NCBI GenBank assembly: GCA_902489645.1
Contig: CABUAW010000076.1
Location: forward strand, 1 to 9,783
DNA length: 9,783 nt
DNA from: an uncultured Lachnospiraceae bacterium
Lineage (GTDB): Bacteria; Bacillota; Clostridia; Lachnospirales; Lachnospiraceae
Direction of reading: 5' to 3'
The translations under genes and the position numbers were made by a program. The notes beneath the pieces were generated by a model. It saw nothing but the letters and a program-made list of their open reading frames with translations, did no database searches and was not told where the DNA came from. This document shows positions 7,328 to 9,783 of this stretch, in pieces; position 1 is the first letter of the stretch, and the number at the start of each line of letters is the position of its first letter.

Positions 7328-7351
7328 TTGTTCTTTTTCGTTTTTTTGTTC
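7328..7351. repeat. Direct repeat TTGTTC, possible AraC-family operator
   Basis: TTGTTC occurs at 7328-7333 and 7346-7351, an 18-base period, inside an AT-rich tract between the divergent promoters. On the operon strand this reads GAACAA twice, about 30-50 bases upstream of the -35 box. AraC-family activators commonly bind direct repeats upstream of or overlapping the -35, usually with a period of about 20 bases, so this is a candidate only. Confidence 0.3.
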
Positions 7352-7401
7352 AGTATATATGTATTTTCTACCAATTTTTTATGCAATATTACCATTTCTG
7401 T

Positions 7402-7430
7402 TTGCCTATTTGTAAAAACTGTATTATAAT
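7402..7430 (+). promoter_or_regulatory. Promoter of the AraC-family regulator gene
   Basis: There is a -35 TTGCCT (7402-7407), a 17-base spacer and a consensus -10 TATAAT (7425-7430). The predicted start, near 7437, falls on the ribosome binding site GGGAGG (7436-7441), so the leader would be only about ten bases. Either the mRNA has an unusually short leader or another promoter further upstream is used. Confidence 0.6.
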
Positions 7431-7446
7431 CAACTGGGAGGCATCT

Positions 7447-8292
7447 ATGAGTACAAATCGTTATGATATTGCTTTAAATGAAAATACAAATATCCGCAAT
7501 TCAACCAAACTGCTGTATATCAGTTCGGCCAAATACGGCGGTGATTGGCACAGTACGCCGCACACCCATAATTGTTGTGAATTATTTTTTGTCACCGACG
7601 GTGTCGGACAATTCCTCATCGAAGACCATCTTCACCCGGTTGGCGCCAACGACCTTATCATCGTTAATCCGAGTGTTATTCATACGGAAGTCAGTTTAAA
7701 TGCAAATCCATTGGAATATATTGTCCTTGGTCTGGAGGGTTTTGAGCTTTCAGGGACAAGTGCCTCCAATCAGGACTATTATATTGTCAATTGTCGTCCA
7801 ATCCGGGATAAGATTTTATTTTATCTCCAAAATATGCTGAAAGAAATTGAAAGCAAAGCCTTTAACTATGATATTGTTTGTCAGGATTTAATGGAAATAC
7901 TGGTAATATTACTGCTCCGCCAGACAGGCCTGTCCATGTCCATTATTACCGGTTCAAAAAAATCTTCCCATTTATGCTCCACAATCCGAAGATACATTGA
8001 AGCCCATTACCGTGAAAATATTACCTTAGATACATTAGTTGAAATAAGCCATGTCAGCAGATACTACCTGGTTCATGCTTTTACAAAAGAATACGGAATA
8101 TCGCCAATAAATTATATGATTTCCTGTAGAATTGACGAAGCCAAACAGCTCCTTAAAAATGACGACTACCCGCTCTCTCTTATCAGCCGGTTCCTTGGTT
8201 TTTCCTCGCCAAGTTATTTTTCCCAGACTTTCAAAAAGATATGCGGGTTAAGTCCAAATGAATATAGAAAACAAAGTCGAATAGAAAAATAA
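7447..8292 (+). CDS. AraC-family transcriptional regulator
   Basis: This 281-residue regulator has an N-terminal cupin sugar-sensing domain: HSTPHTHNCCELFFVTDG (35-52), then GANDLIIVNPSVIH (66-79). The C-terminal AraC DNA-binding domain has two helix-turn-helix units, about 192-213 (ITLDTLVEISHVSRYYLVHAF) and 242-264 (PLSLISRFLGFSSPSYFSQTF), ending GLSPNEYRK (267-275). The start at 7447 is preferred over an upstream ATG at 7381 because GGGAGG lies five bases before it and the extra 22 residues do not look like a family N-terminus. The gene diverges from the transporter-phosphorylase operon with about 225 bases between, and converges on the kinase gene. It is the likely activator of the operon in response to imported sugar; the ligand is inferred, not seen. 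Confidence 0.93.
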   Translation: MSTNRYDIALNENTNIRNSTKLLYISSAKYGGDWHSTPHTHNCCELFFVTDGVGQFLIEDHLHPVGANDLIIVNPSVIHTEVSLNANPLEYIVLGLEGFELSGTSASNQDYYIVNCRPIRDKILFYLQNMLKEIESKAFNYDIVCQDLMEILVILLLRQTGLSMSIITGSKKSSHLCSTIRRYIEAHYRENITLDTLVEISHVSRYYLVHAFTKEYGISPINYMISCRIDEAKQLLKNDDYPLSLISRFLGFSSPSYFSQTFKKICGLSPNEYRKQSRIEK

Positions 8293-8311
8293 TATCCATT
8301 ATTTCTTATTC
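8279..8311. terminator. AT-rich hairpin between convergent genes (possible bidirectional terminator)
   Basis: The 3' ends of the regulator and kinase genes are 13 bases apart. An imperfect inverted repeat spans both stop regions, with GAATA (8279-8283) facing TATTC (8307-8311) and AATAAT (8289-8294) facing ATTATT (8298-8303) around a short loop. The stem has small bulges and is AT-rich, so it is a weak terminator at best, but there is no room for another one between the genes. Confidence 0.4.
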
Positions 8312-9421
8312 AATATATTTATTTACAATGCTGCACATCTGCTCCCATTTACTTTCCATGTCGGCCACCAACTTAAACTGAGTACGCGCCCTGTCCAGAT
8401 TCTGGCCTTCTCTGGATGTTTTGAAATACACGTCATTTTGCAGATAATCTGTGAGAAAGCGCATGCCGCACTCATAGGTCATCATTTTTGCCCCCATCGG
8501 AAGTAATTCAAGCTCTTTTCTTGTCAGCTTTCCACCACATCCCTCGATAAAGCCTCTTGTATATGCTTCAAAAAGCTCCATGCTGCAGCTCACCTTACTC
8601 AAATCTGTTTCATCCTCTTTGGCCGTACTGGCTCCAAAACGAATGGAATCTCCAAAATCGTGTACAGCAAGTCCGGGCATCGTTGTATCCAAGTCAATAA
8701 CGCAGATTCCTTTACCGCTATAATTGTCAATCATAATATTATTCAGTTTCGTATCATTATGTGTTACCCGGATAGGCAGTTCGTTTTTCTCAATCAAATC
8801 TGTAAAGAATCCTGCCTCATCCTCCCTGTCCAAAACAAATTGAATTTCTTCAGCCACTCTGCCGGCCCTTCCGGCCACATCTTCTTCAACGGCCTGTTTA
8901 AAATGAACCAGTCTCTGCTTCGTATTATGAAAATCCGCAATTGTCTCATGAAGCTTTTCCGCCGGAAAATCTGCCAACAAACACTGAAATTTACCAAAGG
9001 CCAACGCACTTTGATAGAAATCTTCCGGATTCTCCGCCATTTCATAACTGGACGCATCTGTAATAAACACAAAAGAACGCCAGTAATCTTCTTCCGAATC
9101 TTTAAAATAAGGCATTCCATTTTTCGCCGGAATTACATTTAAGGTTTCACGATAGGGGTCTCCGCCATTCTCCTTAATTTTCTCATGAAGAAAAGTTGTT
9201 ATATTTACAATATTCTCCATCAATTCTACCGGATGGGGAAAAACATTTTTATTCATCCGCTGAAGAATAACACGGATATACCCCATTTTTCCTATTCCAT
9301 ATGTAAGCAGGTACGTATCATTGATATGCCCGTTTCCCCATGGAACTACGCATGTCAGCTTTCCCTCAAATTGAAAATTCAAAGCCACACGTTCAACTTT
9401 TTCCTTTTCCTCCTGTGTCAT
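8306..9421 (-). CDS. nahK: N-acetylhexosamine 1-kinase (NahK/LnpB family)
   Basis: This 371-residue cytoplasmic kinase is predicted to phosphorylate GlcNAc or GalNAc at C1 with ATP, the step after GH112 phosphorolysis. It has the aminoglycoside-phosphotransferase-like fold and aligns with remembered B. longum NahK (359 residues) almost throughout: GNGHINDTYL (29-38), VILQRMN (51-57), ATP-site region WRSFVFI (114-120), catalytic loop THNDTKLNN (220-228) with presumed base D223, metal-binding VIDLDT (241-246), DFGDSIRFGAST (255-266) and YECGMRFLTDYL (316-327). Start 9421 is chosen for AAGGAGG (9430-9436) eight bases upstream; a longer frame runs into the tRNA and its terminator. The gene lies apart from the operon, just behind the rRNA/tRNA-Asn terminator. 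No strong promoter is visible: the best is a TATATG at about 9463-9468 with a poor -35 inside the terminator. Confidence 0.93.
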   Translation of the reverse strand: MTQEEKEKVERVALNFQFEGKLTCVVPWGNGHINDTYLLTYGIGKMGYIRVILQRMNKNVFPHPVELMENIVNITTFLHEKIKENGGDPYRETLNVIPAKNGMPYFKDSEEDYWRSFVFITDASSYEMAENPEDFYQSALAFGKFQCLLADFPAEKLHETIADFHNTKQRLVHFKQAVEEDVAGRAGRVAEEIQFVLDREDEAGFFTDLIEKNELPIRVTHNDTKLNNIMIDNYSGKGICVIDLDTTMPGLAVHDFGDSIRFGASTAKEDETDLSKVSCSMELFEAYTRGFIEGCGGKLTRKELELLPMGAKMMTYECGMRFLTDYLQNDVYFKTSREGQNLDRARTQFKLVADMESKWEQMCSIVNKYIE

Positions 9422-9474
9422 TAAAGATGCCTCCTTCAATATTTTTTCATCCCTCAACACCATATATTCAGAAA

Positions 9475-9508
9475 CAAAAAACAGGTCATTCATTACTGAA
9501 TAACCTGT
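9475..9508 (-). terminator. Intrinsic terminator of the rRNA/tRNA-Asn operon
   Basis: On the minus strand ACAGGTTATTCA (9497-9508) and TGAATGACCTGT (9481-9492) form a 12-base-pair stem with one G-U and a four-base loop. A T-tract follows immediately (9476-9481, then G, then TTT). It begins seven bases after the tRNA-Asn 3' end and closes the stable-RNA unit before the kinase gene. Confidence 0.9.
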
Positions 9509-9514
9509 TTTCAG

Positions 9515-9586
9515 CTCCCCGAGCGGGGCTCGAACCTGCAACAACTCGGTTAACAGCCGAGTGCTCTACCATTGAGCTATCGAGGA
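9515..9586 (-). tRNA. tRNA-Asn (GUU anticodon)
   Basis: A complete cloverleaf is readable on the minus strand. The acceptor arms TCCTCGA and TCGGGGA pair with one U-G, the anticodon stem is CTCGG/CCGAG around loop CTGTTAA (anticodon GTT), and the T arm contains GGTTCGAGCCC. The discriminator is G and CCA is not encoded. It sits about 95 bases after the 23S 3' end and is read as the distal gene of the rRNA operon. Confidence 0.96.
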
Positions 9587-9681
9587 TTATTATATGAAAA
9601 TACATGTACCTTCAAAACTACATACTGAAAATGCTTGCCATCTTCCCTTTTTCTTTCCTTACCTTCTTTGACCAACCACCT
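9587..9681 (-). other. Spacer between 23S rRNA and tRNA-Asn, without a 5S gene
   Basis: This spacer is about 95 bases, too short for a 5S rRNA gene of roughly 115 bases, and no 5S-like sequence is seen. Reading away from the 23S gene it holds a purine-rich stretch, then GTTTTGAAGGTACATG, which resembles processing-spacer sequence of Firmicutes rRNA operons. A six-base-pair hairpin (9669-9674 with 9681-9686) straddles the end of the 23S gene. Confidence 0.6.
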
Positions 9682-9783
9682 GGTCATGCCCTCGACCGAT
9701 TAGTGACAGTCAGCTCCATGCATTACTGCACTTCCACCCCTGCCCTATCTACCTCGTCGTCTTCAAGGGGGTTTACTTCTTTC
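9682..9783 (-). rRNA. rrl: 23S ribosomal RNA, 3' end (partial)
   Basis: The minus strand carries the conserved 3' terminal region of 23S rRNA: CTTGAAGACGACGAGGTAGA, then GTGGAAGTGCAGTAATGCAT, then GGAGCTGAC and CTAATCGGTCGAGGGCATGACC. The gene continues beyond the window. The exact mature 3' end is uncertain by several bases; it is placed at the ATGACCA that should pair with the 5' end of the molecule. Confidence 0.92.

Noticed and set aside
7381..7446. Regulator start at 7381
   Set aside because: It lies upstream of the predicted -10 box and has no ribosome binding site; the ATG at 7447 has GGGAGG five bases before it.
9422..9544. Extended N-terminus of the kinase from an ATG at 9544
   Set aside because: It would be translated from tRNA-Asn and its terminator. 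The start at 9421 has AAGGAGG at proper distance and gives the family's usual length.
9589..9594. TATAAT on the minus strand just before tRNA-Asn as a separate promoter
   Set aside because: It lies two bases from the mature tRNA 5' end, so transcription would start inside the tRNA, and the -35 is poor. It is not usable for this gene.
9340..9597. Plus-strand open frame with a C-terminus reading RAGLEPATTRLTAECSTIEL
   Set aside because: This is the well-known spurious translation across a tRNA gene, here antisense to tRNA-Asn. The rest is antisense to the kinase gene.
1..9783. CRISPR array, insertion sequence, integrase or phage remnant
   Set aside because: No regularly spaced repeats, no transposase or integrase frame and no terminal inverted repeats were found on reading either strand.

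Overview
The window looks like chromosome from a gut-type member of the Lachnospiraceae (Firmicutes, Clostridium cluster XIVa). This rests on the moderately AT-rich DNA, strong AGGAGG ribosome binding sites, tRNA and 23S rRNA sequences of the type known from that family, and the family of each protein. The genus cannot be settled from the sequence alone.

Layout: almost everything is on the minus strand. At the right edge is the 3' end of a 23S rRNA gene (about 9682-9783). It is followed, in the minus direction, by tRNA-Asn (9515-9586), a strong intrinsic terminator (9475-9508) and an N-acetylhexosamine 1-kinase gene (nahK/lnpB type, 8306-9421). An AraC-family regulator gene (7447-8292) is the only plus-strand gene; it converges on the kinase gene and diverges from a six-gene operon. 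That operon runs 7220 to 394 on the minus strand: lipoprotein sugar-binding protein, two ABC permeases, a 66-residue two-helix membrane protein, a GH112 1,3-beta-galactosyl-N-acetylhexosamine phosphorylase, and an MsmK/UgpC-type ATPase. At the left edge are tRNA-Glu, tRNA-Thr and a cut-off tRNA-Met (263 down to 1), with their own promoter preceded by phased A-tracts.

How the genes work together (inference from families and context): the binding protein and two permeases, powered by the operon's own ATPase, import a beta-1,3-linked galactosyl-HexNAc disaccharide. The candidates are galacto-N-biose, the mucin core 1 unit, and lacto-N-biose I, the type 1 human-milk-oligosaccharide unit. The cytoplasmic GH112 enzyme splits it with phosphate into galactose 1-phosphate and GlcNAc or GalNAc. 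The kinase phosphorylates the released HexNAc at C1. This is the bifidobacterial lnp (GNB/LNB) pathway in Firmicutes form. The uridylyltransferase and epimerase partners (lnpC/galT and lnpD/galE) are not in the window and must be encoded elsewhere if the pathway is complete. The AraC regulator is the obvious candidate for substrate-dependent control.

The least explained elements are the small membrane protein inside the operon, a 26-base perfect GC-rich palindrome at the operon end with no U-tract, the absence of a 5S gene between 23S and tRNA-Asn, and the position of the whole sugar locus between two tRNA-bearing units.
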